DNA of 64,000 nt from an uncultured Clostridia bacterium (GCA_944354265.1 CALVPX010000001.1:32854-96853), one strand, 5' to 3'. Shown: positions 41,805-50,140, numbered from the stretch's first letter. Notes: generated from the letters alone by a model not told the origin. Numbers and translations are program-made.

Positions 41805-42430
41805 GTCAGTTCAAAGGGGAAATGGTAGCGGCGCTTTGGCGAGATGCGCACTTTGCCGTTGAGGCGGTTTATAATGCCGCCGTCAAATGCCTCCTCCCCC
41901 GCGGCGCGCACGGCGACGGTGAAGGTTACGCCGCTGTCGTAGGCCGTGTTTATGAGCGAGCAGTCGTTTTCGGAAAAATAGCGTTTGGCGAGCTCGGCAG
42001 AAGAATAGTCGACGGAGTATTCGCCCTCGGCGCACTCCTCGTAGGAGACAAGTTTTGCGGCGGTCAAATTTTCAGCCACGCTGCCCGAGTAGGCGCGCAC
42101 CAAGCCGCCCGCACCAAGCTTTATACCGCCGAAGTAGCGGGTCACCACCACCGCCGCCTGCACTAATTTTTTGGCCTTCAACACCTCGAGCATGGGCATG
42201 CCCGCCGTGCCCGAAGGTTCACCGTCGTCGGAAAAGCGCAGAAAGTTGCCCTTTTCGTCGCAGATATATGCGTAGCAGTTGTGGGTGGCGTCGGCAAATT
42301 CCTTGGATATGCGCGCGATGAAGGCCTTGGCCTCCTCCTCGCCCTCGACATGGGCGGAGGTTGTTATGAACTTGGATTTTTCTATAACTTTTATAGTGCG
42401 GCATTCGCCCGAGATTGAGAGGTAGTTCAT
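41801..42430 (-). CDS. yigZ: YigZ/IMPACT-family protein
   Basis: 209 residues: N-terminal UPF0029 (IMPACT) domain with KSKFITTSAHVEGEEEAKAFI, HNCYAYI, FSDDGEPSGTAGMPMLEVL and VVVTRYFGGIKLGAGGLVRAYS, then a short C-terminal ferredoxin-like domain ending RRYHFPFELT. Linked in relatives to translation or stress control; biochemical role unclear. No Shine-Dalgarno; TAATAT lies about 18 nt upstream, so the leader is very short. Confidence 0.93.
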   Translation of the reverse strand: MNYLSISGECRTIKVIEKSKFITTSAHVEGEEEAKAFIARISKEFADATHNCYAYICDEKGNFLRFSDDGEPSGTAGMPMLEVLKAKKLVQAAVVVTRYFGGIKLGAGGLVRAYSGSVAENLTAAKLVSYEECAEGEYSVDYSSAELAKRYFSENDCSLINTAYDSGVTFTVAVRAAGEEAFDGGIINRLNGKVRISPKRRYHFPFELT

Positions 42431-42480
42431 GTTGTTGTGAAAGATATATTATCCCTCTTTTGTCGGCGCGTTACCGCGCT

Positions 42481-42576
42481 AGATACATTCGACTTCGCTC
42501 AGTATGACAAAAGATGGCATGGCGCCCGTTGTCCGTCGTTACACTCCGAGATCTTTCGACTACGCTCAAGATGACA
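42481..42576. repeat. Two R1 units upstream of yigZ
   Basis: Reversed units with ATAC/GTAT stem (42481-42509) and ATCT/AGAT stem (42547-42576), both close to the minimal length, separated by 37 nt. The yigZ promoter region lies directly beside the first. Confidence 0.85.
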
Positions 42577-42621
42577 ACGGGAAAATACGCAATTGACAAA
42601 AGAGGGATTGCGTTAATTTTT

Positions 42622-42812
42622 ATAATTAATGTTTTCACCCAAAACCACGCTTTTGGGTGAAAGGCCCCAATTTGCGCATACCTGCGGCTCACCTGAGGTG
42701 AAGGCGCACAATTATATTATTGAGGGCTATTTAAGATTGTGCGCCGAGGAGCGGAGCTCCTAAAACTAACGGGAAATTGGTGCATGTCCTCCAATGCACA
42801 ATTTCCGTTAAT
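42622..42812 (-). repeat. R3 structured element, copy C (starts in the tyrS stop codon)
   Basis: Read on the minus strand: P1 TAACGG-AAATTG-TGCAT/ATGCA-CAATTT-CCGTTA, P2 GGAGC/GCTCC, P3 GGCGCACAAT/ATTGTGCGCC (10 bp) with loop CTTAAATAGCCCTC...ATA, P4 CGCA/TGCG then CAAATTGGGG, P5 TTTCACCCAAAA/TTTTGGGTGAAA. The first TAA of the element is the tyrS stop codon (42808-42810). Confidence 0.8.
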
Positions 42813-43992
42813 TGAATTTTATTCGTATATGCACTTTCTTGCCCTTGTGGATGACGTCGCCGTCGGAGACGGGGGCGTTGATGTCGGTGACTTTGTCTTC
42901 GTTGAGGGACACGCCGCCCTGCGCGATCAGCCTGCGGGCCTCGCCGTTGGAGGAACATATTCCCGCAGCGACGAGCACGGGGATTATCGTTTTATTTTCA
43001 ACGGAAACCGTCTTTTCGGGCAGATTGTCGCCGCCGCCGAATGCCGCCTGAGCCTGTGCCTGCGCGGCATTTGCCTTTTCCGCGCCGTGGACGAGCTTTG
43101 TGAGCTCGTATGCAAGAATGGCCTTCTTTTCATTTATGCGGGAGGCGTCCCACTTCTCCATTTCGTAAATTTGCTCAAGGGGAATGAAGGTGAGCATCTT
43201 TATGCACTTCATGACGTCGGCGTCATCGACGTTGCGCCAATACTGATAGAAGTCGTAGGGGCTTGTCTTGTTTTCGTCAAGCCAAACGGCGCCCTTTGCA
43301 GTCTTGCCCATCTTTTTGCCCTCGCTGTTGAGCAGCAGGGTTATGGTCATTGCGTAGGCGTCCTTGCCGCTCTTTTTACGGATGAGCTCGGTGCCGGCGA
43401 GCATGTTGGACCACTGATCGTCGCCGCCGAACTGCATGTTGCAGCCGTAGTGCTCGTTTAAATACCAAAAGTCGTACGCCTGCATTATCATATAGTTGAA
43501 CTCGAGGAAGGAAAGTCCCTTCTCCATACGCTGTTTGTAGCACTCGGCACGCAGCATGTTGTTGACCGTGAAGCATGCGCCCACTTCGCGCAGCAGTTCA
43601 ACGTAGTTGAGCTTTAACAGCCAATCGGCGTTGTTGACCATGATCGCCTTGCCGTCGCCGAATTCGATGAAGCGCTCCATCTGCTTTTTGAAACATTCGC
43701 AGTTGTGGTTGATGACCTCGTCGGTCATCATGGTGCGCATGTCCGTGCGGCCTGAGGGGTCGCCTATGTGACCCGTGCCGCCGCCGACGAGGACGACGGG
43801 CTTGTTGCCCGCCATCTGCAACCTCTTCATCAGGCAGAGCGCCATGAAGTGGCCGACATGCAGACTGTCGGCTGTGGGGTCGAAGCCTATATAAAAGCGG
43901 GCGCCGCCGCCGTTGATGAGCTCCCTTATTTCCTCCTCATCGGTCACCTGAGCGATGAGCCCGCGGGCCTTAAGTTCTTCGTAAATTCCCAT
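42808..43992 (-). CDS. tyrS: Tyrosyl-tRNA synthetase
   Basis: Class I synthetase, 394 residues from ATG 43992. HIGH-type motif YIGFDPTADSLHVGHFMAL near 33, GGGTGHIGDPSGR, the tyrosine-binding MQAYDFWYL and GGDDQWSNML, KMSKS equivalent KKMGKT near 225, and a C-terminal S4 RNA-binding domain (ARRLIAQGGVSLNEDKV). GGGAGG lies 13 nt upstream; a TTG at 44025 would put that site inside the gene. It has a roughly 210-nt leader with hairpins but no recognisable T-box. Confidence 0.96.
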   Translation of the reverse strand: MGIYEELKARGLIAQVTDEEEIRELINGGGARFYIGFDPTADSLHVGHFMALCLMKRLQMAGNKPVVLVGGGTGHIGDPSGRTDMRTMMTDEVINHNCECFKKQMERFIEFGDGKAIMVNNADWLLKLNYVELLREVGACFTVNNMLRAECYKQRMEKGLSFLEFNYMIMQAYDFWYLNEHYGCNMQFGGDDQWSNMLAGTELIRKKSGKDAYAMTITLLLNSEGKKMGKTAKGAVWLDENKTSPYDFYQYWRNVDDADVMKCIKMLTFIPLEQIYEMEKWDASRINEKKAILAYELTKLVHGAEKANAAQAQAQAAFGGGDNLPEKTVSVENKTIIPVLVAAGICSSNGEARRLIAQGGVSLNEDKVTDINAPVSDGDVIHKGKKVHIRIKFN

Positions 43993-44074
43993 ATTAAGGA
44001 TATTTCCTCCCGTTAAGATTTTCAAATAAAAGCCTTTAAAAAGAAGGCGTTACATTTATTTAAGTATTAATATA

Positions 44075-44100
44075 GGCGGTTTACCCATCGGTAAACCGCC
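44075..44100 (-). promoter_or_regulatory. Hairpin in the tyrS leader
   Basis: 11-bp stem 44075-44085 / 44090-44100 with a 4-nt loop, about 85 nt before the tyrS start. On the minus strand it is followed by an A+T-rich stretch without a clean U run, so attenuation is possible but unproven. The conserved T-box sequence is absent. Confidence 0.5.
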
Positions 44101-44209
44101 TTTCACCCAAAATTTGATTTACCCCGCGACAAAGCGCGCATTACTTATTAAAGCAATACGAGCAGGCGCGGTAATAGAGATGTGCAAACTTTAAGCCAAT
44201 CATATAAAA

Positions 44210-44239
44210 ATTATAGCACGCGTCATAATACACTGTCAA
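44210..44239 (-). promoter_or_regulatory. tyrS promoter
   Basis: TTGACA (44239-44234), 18-bp spacer, TATAAT (44215-44210): consensus boxes directing a long tyrS leader. Confidence 0.85.
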
Positions 44240-44240
44240 G

Positions 44241-44942
44241 TTATTCACCCAAAAAATCCTCGGGTTTGAGGTATTCGCGCGCCTTTTGAATGGCCTTTTT
44301 TTCTATGCGGGATATGTAAGAGCGGGAAATGCCCAACTTTTTTGCCACCTCGCGCTGTGGAAGGGGCACGCCGTCCTCAAGCCCGTAGCGCAGGGTGATT
44401 ATGGTGTATTCGCGCATGTTGAGTATGTTTTTTAAGAGCTTGACGAATTTTTCCTTGCGGATGGACTGTTCCACCTGCGAAAAGACGGACTCCTCCTCCG
44501 CCACCACATCCATTATCGTCAGCTCGTTGCCGTCCTTGTCGAAGCCGACGGGGTCGGAGAGGGAGAGCGTGTTTTTGTGCTTTTTGCCTGCGCGGAGGAG
44601 CATTAAAATTTCGTTTTCGATGCAGCGGGCGGTGTAAGTGGCGAGCTGCGTGCCCTTGCCCTCCTGATAGGTATTTATGGCCTTGATGAGACCGATGGAG
44701 CCGACGGACATAAGGTCGTCAGTTTCGGCGGCGCCCGAGTACTTTTTGACGATATGCGCGACGAGGCGCATGTTGTGGCGGACGAGAATATTTTTTGCCT
44801 CTGCATTGCCCGCACGGGCCAAGGCGAGGTATTTTTTCTCCTCCTCGGGCGGAAGGGGCTTAGGGAATGACCCCTTGCCCTGCACCACGCCCGTAAACAC
44901 AAAAATTTTTGAAAGCAGCAGCCCTATTACATCGAAAAACAT
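44241..44942 (-). CDS. sigK: Sporulation sigma factor SigK
   Basis: Late mother-cell sigma factor, 233 residues, in one piece (no skin-type interruption). It has the hydrophobic pro-sequence MFFDVIGLLLSKIFVFTGVV that is removed by SpoIVFB in Bacillus, then FPKPLPPEEEKKYLALARAGN, region 2 (NMRLVAHIVKKY...DLMSVGSIGLIKAI), region 2.4 (ATYTARCIENEI) and region 4 HTH (REVAKKLGISRSYISRIEKKA). The pro-sequence and sequence separate it from SigE at 56.9 kb. SD GGGGGG before the ATG. Confidence 0.92.
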   Translation of the reverse strand: MFFDVIGLLLSKIFVFTGVVQGKGSFPKPLPPEEEKKYLALARAGNAEAKNILVRHNMRLVAHIVKKYSGAAETDDLMSVGSIGLIKAINTYQEGKGTQLATYTARCIENEILMLLRAGKKHKNTLSLSDPVGFDKDGNELTIMDVVAEEESVFSQVEQSIRKEKFVKLLKNILNMREYTIITLRYGLEDGVPLPQREVAKKLGISRSYISRIEKKAIQKAREYLKPEDFLGE

Positions 44943-45043
44943 ATAAATCCCCCCTTTTTGCTAAGTTTACTAACTTATGATTTGCGGGGGTTGTACTATG
45001 TGTGGGGACAGGCTGAAAATAAACATAAATATTTGTGCTCCCC

Positions 45044-45072
45044 TTGACTATTTACACAGCTAGTGTTAAACT
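45044..45072 (+). promoter_or_regulatory. Promoter of the LRR lipoprotein
   Basis: TTGACT (45044-45049), 17-bp spacer, TAAACT (45067-45072), about 40 nt before the ATG, with AAGGAG. Confidence 0.65.
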
Positions 45073-45110
45073 GAAAGTGCAAAGCATACTCGACAACTGA
45101 AGGAGATGAA

Positions 45111-46514
45111 ATGATGAAAAAAGTCGTAATGTTTGTGCTTGCACTGATAACGGCGCTCGGCCTTGTGTTCGCCCTGCCTGCGTGCACGCCATCGAACGAG
45201 GGCACTACCCCCGGTGACTTGACCGAGGAGGAACATCCCGACGACAACGACGAGCAATCCCCCGGCGACAAGCCCGAACCTGAACCCGAACCTGAGCCTG
45301 AACCCGAACCTAAGCCTGAACCCGAACCTGAGCCCGGACATGGCGAACAGGAACTTAACTACACAATTTCACCCGACAACAGCTTTTACACCGTATCCGG
45401 CATAGGCACGGTGACCGACGATGAAATTGTTATTCCGTCAACATATCGCAATCTGCCGGTCAAAAACATTGGCGAATACGCATTCTTCGGCTGCAACTCG
45501 CTTACGAGCGTAACCATTCCCGAGGGAATTGTTTCAATAAATGACAGTGCATTCTACGACTGTTTATCGCTTACAAGCATTTCCCTGCCGGAAAGCATTG
45601 AGAACATAGGCGAAAACGCATTCTACAACTGCATAAACCTCATTGAATATGAGGACGGCATAGGATATGTCGGCGAATGGGTTGTAGCCTGCGAAAATCC
45701 TCCGGAAAATACTACCCTCCGCGAAGGTACTTTGGGCATTGGTAACGGTACGTTCAGCCATGAGGCGATTGAGGAAATAACCATCCCCAGCGGAGTTAAA
45801 ACGATAGGCTTCATGGCGTTTTACGACTGTGCATCGCTAAAGAGCGTGACCATTTCGGAGGGGGTTACAACCATTGGACCAAGCGCATTCAGCGAGTGTA
45901 GCTCACTAACCACCCTTTCACTTCCTGACAGCATTACAGATATAGGAAGCGGGGCATTTCAGTCGTGCGATTTGCTCAATTACAACGAATATAATGGTTT
46001 CCTTTATTTGGGCAACGACGCCAACCCCTATGTCGCTCTCGTGATTTCCAACGAGCCGAGCGTTACAAGTTATGATATACACAGTCAGACAAAGGTGATA
46101 TGCGACTACGCATTTTACGGGTGCACCTCGCTAAAGGACGTGACCATTCCCGAGGGAGTCAAGACCGTTCAAAGTTTTGCTTTTTATTACTGCAATGCGC
46201 TTGAGAATGTGACTATTCCGGACCGCGTAACATTTATTGGCGAGTCTGCATTCGCCAACTGCAGTGCGCTTAAAGAAGTCAGAATAGGCAAAGGAGTTGC
46301 GACCATAAGCCCGGACGTTTTCGCATGGTGCACCGTACTAGAGAGTGTGACCATTCAGGACAGCGTTACAACAATTGCCGAAGGTGCCTTCGCCAATTGT
46401 AAATCGCTGAAGGCGATATACTACTGCGGCACCGAAGAACAGTGGAACGCAATTGAGTTTGGCACAGGAAACGACTGTCTTAAAGATGCAGAGGTGTTCT
46501 ACAACTGCGAGTGA
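45111..46514 (+). CDS. BspA-type leucine-rich-repeat lipoprotein
   Basis: 467 residues, surface protein. Lipoprotein signal with lipobox ALPAC at about 21-25, an acidic spacer (residues about 30-50), a Pro-Glu repeat linker (PEPEPEPEP type, about 54-77), then eight or more LRR_5/BspA repeats of about 23 residues (I-G-x-x-A-F-x-x-C-x-x-L-x-x-V-T-I-P pattern). It ends with the YYCGTEEQWNAI motif common in such proteins. Likely adhesion or host/polymer interaction. M1 and M3-coded starts (45111, 45114) are both possible. Confidence 0.9.
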   Translation: MMKKVVMFVLALITALGLVFALPACTPSNEGTTPGDLTEEEHPDDNDEQSPGDKPEPEPEPEPEPEPKPEPEPEPGHGEQELNYTISPDNSFYTVSGIGTVTDDEIVIPSTYRNLPVKNIGEYAFFGCNSLTSVTIPEGIVSINDSAFYDCLSLTSISLPESIENIGENAFYNCINLIEYEDGIGYVGEWVVACENPPENTTLREGTLGIGNGTFSHEAIEEITIPSGVKTIGFMAFYDCASLKSVTISEGVTTIGPSAFSECSSLTTLSLPDSITDIGSGAFQSCDLLNYNEYNGFLYLGNDANPYVALVISNEPSVTSYDIHSQTKVICDYAFYGCTSLKDVTIPEGVKTVQSFAFYYCNALENVTIPDRVTFIGESAFANCSALKEVRIGKGVATISPDVFAWCTVLESVTIQDSVTTIAEGAFANCKSLKAIYYCGTEEQWNAIEFGTGNDCLKDAEVFYNCE

Positions 46515-46538
46515 GAACGATGACAACGCAGAAGTCAG

Positions 46539-46570
46539 GCGGCGGGGGCGCCGAAAGGCGCCCCCGCCGC
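46539..46570. terminator. Bidirectional hairpin between LRR and arsR genes
   Basis: 14-bp G+C stem 46539-46552 / 46557-46570 with GAAA tetraloop, between convergent genes. Confidence 0.8.
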
Positions 46571-46600
46571 GTTCATTATACCACCGCGCTTATATGTGTT

Positions 46601-46939
46601 TTACATGCCTAAGAATTCGACGCCCTTGAGCATGACGTCGTTGACGAGGTCGCTGACGAGAGAGTAAAAAATTACCTTGCCGTAGCGCTCGCTTTTGACG
46701 ATGCCGAGATTTTTTAGCAGCCGCAATTGGTGCGAGACCGTGGTCTGATTGATATTGAGTATGCGCGACAGGTCGGTTACGCACATTTCTGATATGGCGA
46801 GGGCGGAGAGCATCCGCACCCGGGTGGGGTCGGCGAAGATTGAAAAGAACATTACTACGCTCTCCAACACGTCGCCTTCGGGGACGTATTCGCGCACCAA
46901 ATCTGCCGTTCTTTTGTCCAACAACATCATATCCTGCAT
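46601..46939 (-). CDS. ArsR/SmtB-family repressor
   Basis: 112 residues, winged-helix repressor. ADPTRVRMLSALAISEMCVTDLSRIL is the alpha2-alpha3 region and NINQTTVSHQLRLLKNLGIVKSERYGKVIFYSL the recognition helix and wing. Only one Cys is present in the place of the ELCVCDL metal motif and the alpha5 His/Asp ligands of SmtB/CzrA are absent, so the inducer is not predictable. It lies downstream of copA on the same strand with its own promoter (TTGATA, 16 bp, TATAAT), so a role in copper control is only suggested by position. SD GAGGTG. Confidence 0.9.
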   Translation of the reverse strand: MQDMMLLDKRTADLVREYVPEGDVLESVVMFFSIFADPTRVRMLSALAISEMCVTDLSRILNINQTTVSHQLRLLKNLGIVKSERYGKVIFYSLVSDLVNDVMLKGVEFLGM

Positions 46940-47305
46940 AATATCACCTCTTTATTCAATTATAAGCGCATATGCAGAAATATCAATATTTTATTTTGTA
47001 CAGTTGTGACGATATAAATGTTTTATTGTCTTATAATAAATATACGCTTGAAACACAATTGGTTTTCAAGCGCATTGAGTGTGACGATTTAGAAGGGCTT
47101 TTAACAATCCCCCCTTCGATTCAGGCTCCCTTGTGTAAAGGGAGCTGGCGCGGACGCGCCTGAGGGATTGTTACCTTATTTAATTTACTACGGCGGCTCC
47201 GCCGCCTACAATCCCCCCTTTAATCCCCCCTTTACACAAGGGGGGCTTGAAGTGGGTACTCTCGTCCCCCTTTACACAATGGGGATTGGGGGTGCGTTAA
47301 CTTTT
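46940..47305. repeat. Hairpin and R2 composite copy 2
   Basis: No gene. The arsR promoter is at its left end, a hairpin CGCTTGAAA/TTTCAAGCG at 47045-47072, and the second R2 composite at 47105-47294, nearly identical in layout and sequence to 17732-17916 (including the central GGCGGCTCCGCCGCC). Confidence 0.8.
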
Positions 47306-47521
47306 TTATTTCTCTTCGATGCCTGTTACGGTGTAGCCGGCTTCCTCCACTGCCGCTTTTATCTGCTCGTCAGAGACGGCGGCCTTGCTGTGGACAACGG
47401 CACACTTCTTTTTGAGCTTTACGTCCACCTTTTCGACGTTTTCAACGGCGGAGATCGCCTTTTCTACGCGGGCGGCGCAGTGTTCGCAGGACATGCCTTC
47501 GATTGAAACTATCTTTTTCAT
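47306..47521 (-). CDS. Possible internally initiated CopZ
   Basis: Within copA, AAAAGGAAG followed after about 10 nt by ATG 47521 starts MKKIVSIEGMSCEHC and would give a 71-residue protein of normal CopZ length. The sequence looks like a former copZ gene whose upstream copA stop was lost, with ribosome binding site and start kept. Whether free CopZ is still made cannot be told from sequence. Confidence 0.45.
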   Translation of the reverse strand: MKKIVSIEGMSCEHCAARVEKAISAVENVEKVDVKLKKKCAVVHSKAAVSDEQIKAAVEEAGYTVTGIEEK

Positions 47522-49795
47522 ACCATCAACTTCCTTTTGATTTATTATATTTTCATGGTCGCCGACATGGACGGCCTTTAAATTTTTATTTTTATACAGC
47601 AGCAGCCTTAAGGCGTTGCCGACGACAAACAGCGACGACAGCGACATACATGCGGCGGCTATCATGGGATTGAAGGTGAAATTGAACGCCGAAAAGGCGC
47701 CCGCCGCCACGGGGATCATGACTACGTTGTAGATGAACGCCCAGAACAGATTTTCCTTGATGTTGCGCACGGTGGCACGGCTTAAATCGAACACGGTGTC
47801 AAGCGTGCGGATGTCGTCAGAGACGAGGACGACGCCTGCGGAGTCGATTGCCACGTCCGTGCCCGAGCCGATTGCAATGCCGACGTCGGCCTGCTTTAAG
47901 GCGGGGGAATCGTTTATGCCGTCGCCAACCATGGCGACGCAGCCGCCGACCGACTGAACGTTTGTGACGGCGTTGAGCTTATCTTCGGGCATGACCTCGG
48001 CGACAAACTCGTCAATGCCCACACTGTCGGCGACGGCCTTGGCGCAGGTTGCATTGTCGCCCGTGAGCATTGCCACGCGCATGCCACGCTTTTTGAGGAG
48101 GGCGACCGTCTGTGCAGCGCCGTCCTTTAACCTATCGGAAACGGCGATGAGAGCGGCGACCTTGCCGTCCTCGGCGAGGTGCAGAACGGTCTTGCCCTGA
48201 GAGGCGAGCTCTTCAGCCTTTTTGGAGATTGAGGCGGGAATATGCACCGACGAAAGCAGTTTGGCGTTGCCCAAGAGATAGGTCTTGCCACCGCATTTTG
48301 CCTTGGCGCCCTGACCGACGACATACTCGAAATCGGTCACTTCAACGCTCTCGGGGTGGTAGTTCACCACGCACTTTGCAAGGGGGTGGTTGGAGTGCTT
48401 TTCTATGCCCGAGGCGATTGAAAGCAGCTCCTCCTCGTCCCCGCCGAAGGTGACGACGTCGCAGACGGAGGGTTTGCCGACGGTTATCGTGGCGGTTTTA
48501 TCGAGGAGGACGCAGTTGATTTCGCTAAGTCTTTGCAAGTTTTCGGCATCCTTATATAATACGCCGAGGGACGCGCCCTTGCCTGTGGCCGTCATGATGG
48601 CGACGGGCGTTGCAAGACCGAGCGCGCACGGGCAGGAGATTACGAGCACGGAGATTGCGTAGGTTACGCAGTGTTCGGGGACGAAGGCGCCGTCGACGAG
48701 CAGCCAAATTACAAATGTGAGCAGAGCGATTGCCACGACGGCAGGCACGAATACGCCCGCGATTTTATCGGCGAGCTTCTGAATGGGAGCCTTTGAGGCG
48801 CCCGCCTCGCGCACCATTTTGACTATCTTTGAAAGGGTGGTGTCTCCCCCCACCTTCTGCGCGCGCACCTTTATTACGCCGCTCTTGTTGAGCGCTGCCG
48901 TGGTGACGAGGTCGCCTTCGGCAACTTCGACGGGCAGGCTTTCGCCCGTGATGGCAGATTTATCTATGAACGACGAGCCCGAAATGATGACGCCGTCGAC
49001 GGGGACATAGTCGCCCTGACGGACGATTACGGTGTCGCCCACCTTTACGCTGCCGACGGGCACTGTGACAAATTGACCGTCCTTTTCGACGGTGACGGTG
49101 TCGGGGGCGAGCTTGAGAAGCTTTTCAATTTCGTCGCCCGTCTTGCGCTTTGCCTTTTCCTCGAGCCATTTGCCGACGTCGACGAGGGCCAAAATCATGG
49201 CCGCGCTCTCGAAGTGCAAATTCATGGCATTGTGGTGGGCGTCGATGCCCATGAAGATTAATACGGTGAGCGCGATTGAATAGGCGAAGGACACGCCCGA
49301 GCCGAGGGCGACCAAGGTGTCCATATTGGGCACGCGGCGTATGAGGGCCATGAAGCCCTTTGAAAAGTACTGATAATTTACGCCGATTACAACAGCCGCA
49401 AAGACGAGCTGATAGAGCGCGAACCAACGCTCGTTGCCGTAGTCGGGATTGAGCGACGGCGGCACGGGAGCGCCCCACATATGACCCATTGAGACATACA
49501 TTAAGGGCACGAAAAGGACGACGGAAATTATAAACCTTATGAACAGCACTCTATCAGTGCGCACCTCTTTGGGTGCGGGTGCGGTTTGTTCAGTGTAGAC
49601 GCCGTAGCCGAGTTCGCGGACTGCGGAGAAAATGTCCTCCTCCGAAACTTTGCCTTCGTCGAAGTCGACCTTCATAGTCTTGCCCATGAGGGAAACTTCT
49701 ACCGAGTTGACCCCCTCCATTTTGCCGACGGCGCGTTCGATGCCCGATGAGCACGCCGAACACGTCATGCCGGTGACGACATAAGTATTGACCAT
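47306..49795 (-). CDS. copA: Copper-exporting P1B ATPase CopA fused to a C-terminal CopZ domain
   Basis: 829 residues. N-terminal heavy-metal domain with GMTCSAC (Cys12, Cys15), eight membrane helices, actuator motif ITGES, channel motif SCPCALGLATP, SNHPLA (HP locus), TGDN and GDGINDSPAL, then a C-terminal heavy-metal domain with GMSCEHC (about 758-829). The phosphorylation motif reads DKTATIT instead of DKTGTIT (48488-48502). The last 71 residues match a free CopZ chaperone. ATG 49795 follows AAGGAA; the longer reading to 49858 translates the promoter. Confidence 0.93.
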   Translation of the reverse strand: MVNTYVVTGMTCSACSSGIERAVGKMEGVNSVEVSLMGKTMKVDFDEGKVSEEDIFSAVRELGYGVYTEQTAPAPKEVRTDRVLFIRFIISVVLFVPLMYVSMGHMWGAPVPPSLNPDYGNERWFALYQLVFAAVVIGVNYQYFSKGFMALIRRVPNMDTLVALGSGVSFAYSIALTVLIFMGIDAHHNAMNLHFESAAMILALVDVGKWLEEKAKRKTGDEIEKLLKLAPDTVTVEKDGQFVTVPVGSVKVGDTVIVRQGDYVPVDGVIISGSSFIDKSAITGESLPVEVAEGDLVTTAALNKSGVIKVRAQKVGGDTTLSKIVKMVREAGASKAPIQKLADKIAGVFVPAVVAIALLTFVIWLLVDGAFVPEHCVTYAISVLVISCPCALGLATPVAIMTATGKGASLGVLYKDAENLQRLSEINCVLLDKTATITVGKPSVCDVVTFGGDEEELLSIASGIEKHSNHPLAKCVVNYHPESVEVTDFEYVVGQGAKAKCGGKTYLLGNAKLLSSVHIPASISKKAEELASQGKTVLHLAEDGKVAALIAVSDRLKDGAAQTVALLKKRGMRVAMLTGDNATCAKAVADSVGIDEFVAEVMPEDKLNAVTNVQSVGGCVAMVGDGINDSPALKQADVGIAIGSGTDVAIDSAGVVLVSDDIRTLDTVFDLSRATVRNIKENLFWAFIYNVVMIPVAAGAFSAFNFTFNPMIAAACMSLSSLFVVGNALRLLLYKNKNLKAVHVGDHENIINQKEVDGMKKIVSIEGMSCEHCAARVEKAISAVENVEKVDVKLKKKCAVVHSKAAVSDEQIKAAVEEAGYTVTGIEEK

Positions 49796-49825
49796 AGAAA
49801 TTCCTTGAATATTTACTGTGGTATA

Positions 49826-49854
49826 ATTATAGCCGAGCCGTGCAACAATGTCAA
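49826..49854 (-). promoter_or_regulatory. copA promoter
   Basis: TTGACA (49854-49849), 17-bp spacer, TATAAT (49831-49826). No CsoR- or CopY-type operator was recognised with confidence. Confidence 0.85.
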
Positions 49855-49970
49855 GCATTAATTCCTATAAAGTTGATAGGAATTTGTGGCAGTAATATGA
49901 AAGTCTAAGTATTACAATATATGTGAATAATGCTGCAGCAATAAGCGCCCTTTTGTCCGTCGCCGCCCAT

Positions 49971-50140
49971 TGTCATACTGAGCATAGCCGAATGTATCTC
50001 GCGCGGCTTCCGCGCGGACAATGGGCGGCTTCGAGATTTCTCCACGTTGGTCGAAATGACAAAAGGGGCGAAAATGGCGCTCAAAATAACGGCGGGTTGG
50101 TGCATATCCTCATATGCACCAACCCGCGTTAACCTTTTCC
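49971..50140. repeat. R1 pair and an R3 P1-hairpin remnant
   Basis: R1 units with ATAC/GTAT (49971-49999) and ATTT/AAAT (50032-50061) stems, then at 50089-50137 a long hairpin AACG...GGTTGGTGCATAT/ATATGCACCAACC...CGTTAA matching P1 of R3 (minus-strand orientation, loop GAGG as in copy A). The remaining R3 hairpins are missing. Confidence 0.7.

Noticed and set aside
43993-44215. T-box riboswitch upstream of tyrS
   Set aside because: The leader is long and has a hairpin preceded by TTTTGGGTGAAAGGCGG, but the conserved T-box sequence (AGGGTGGTACCGCG) and the stem I features are absent.
44241-44942. Calling this sigma factor SigE
   Set aside because: The pro-sequence and opening match SigK, and a separate SigE follows spoIIGA at 56938-57633.
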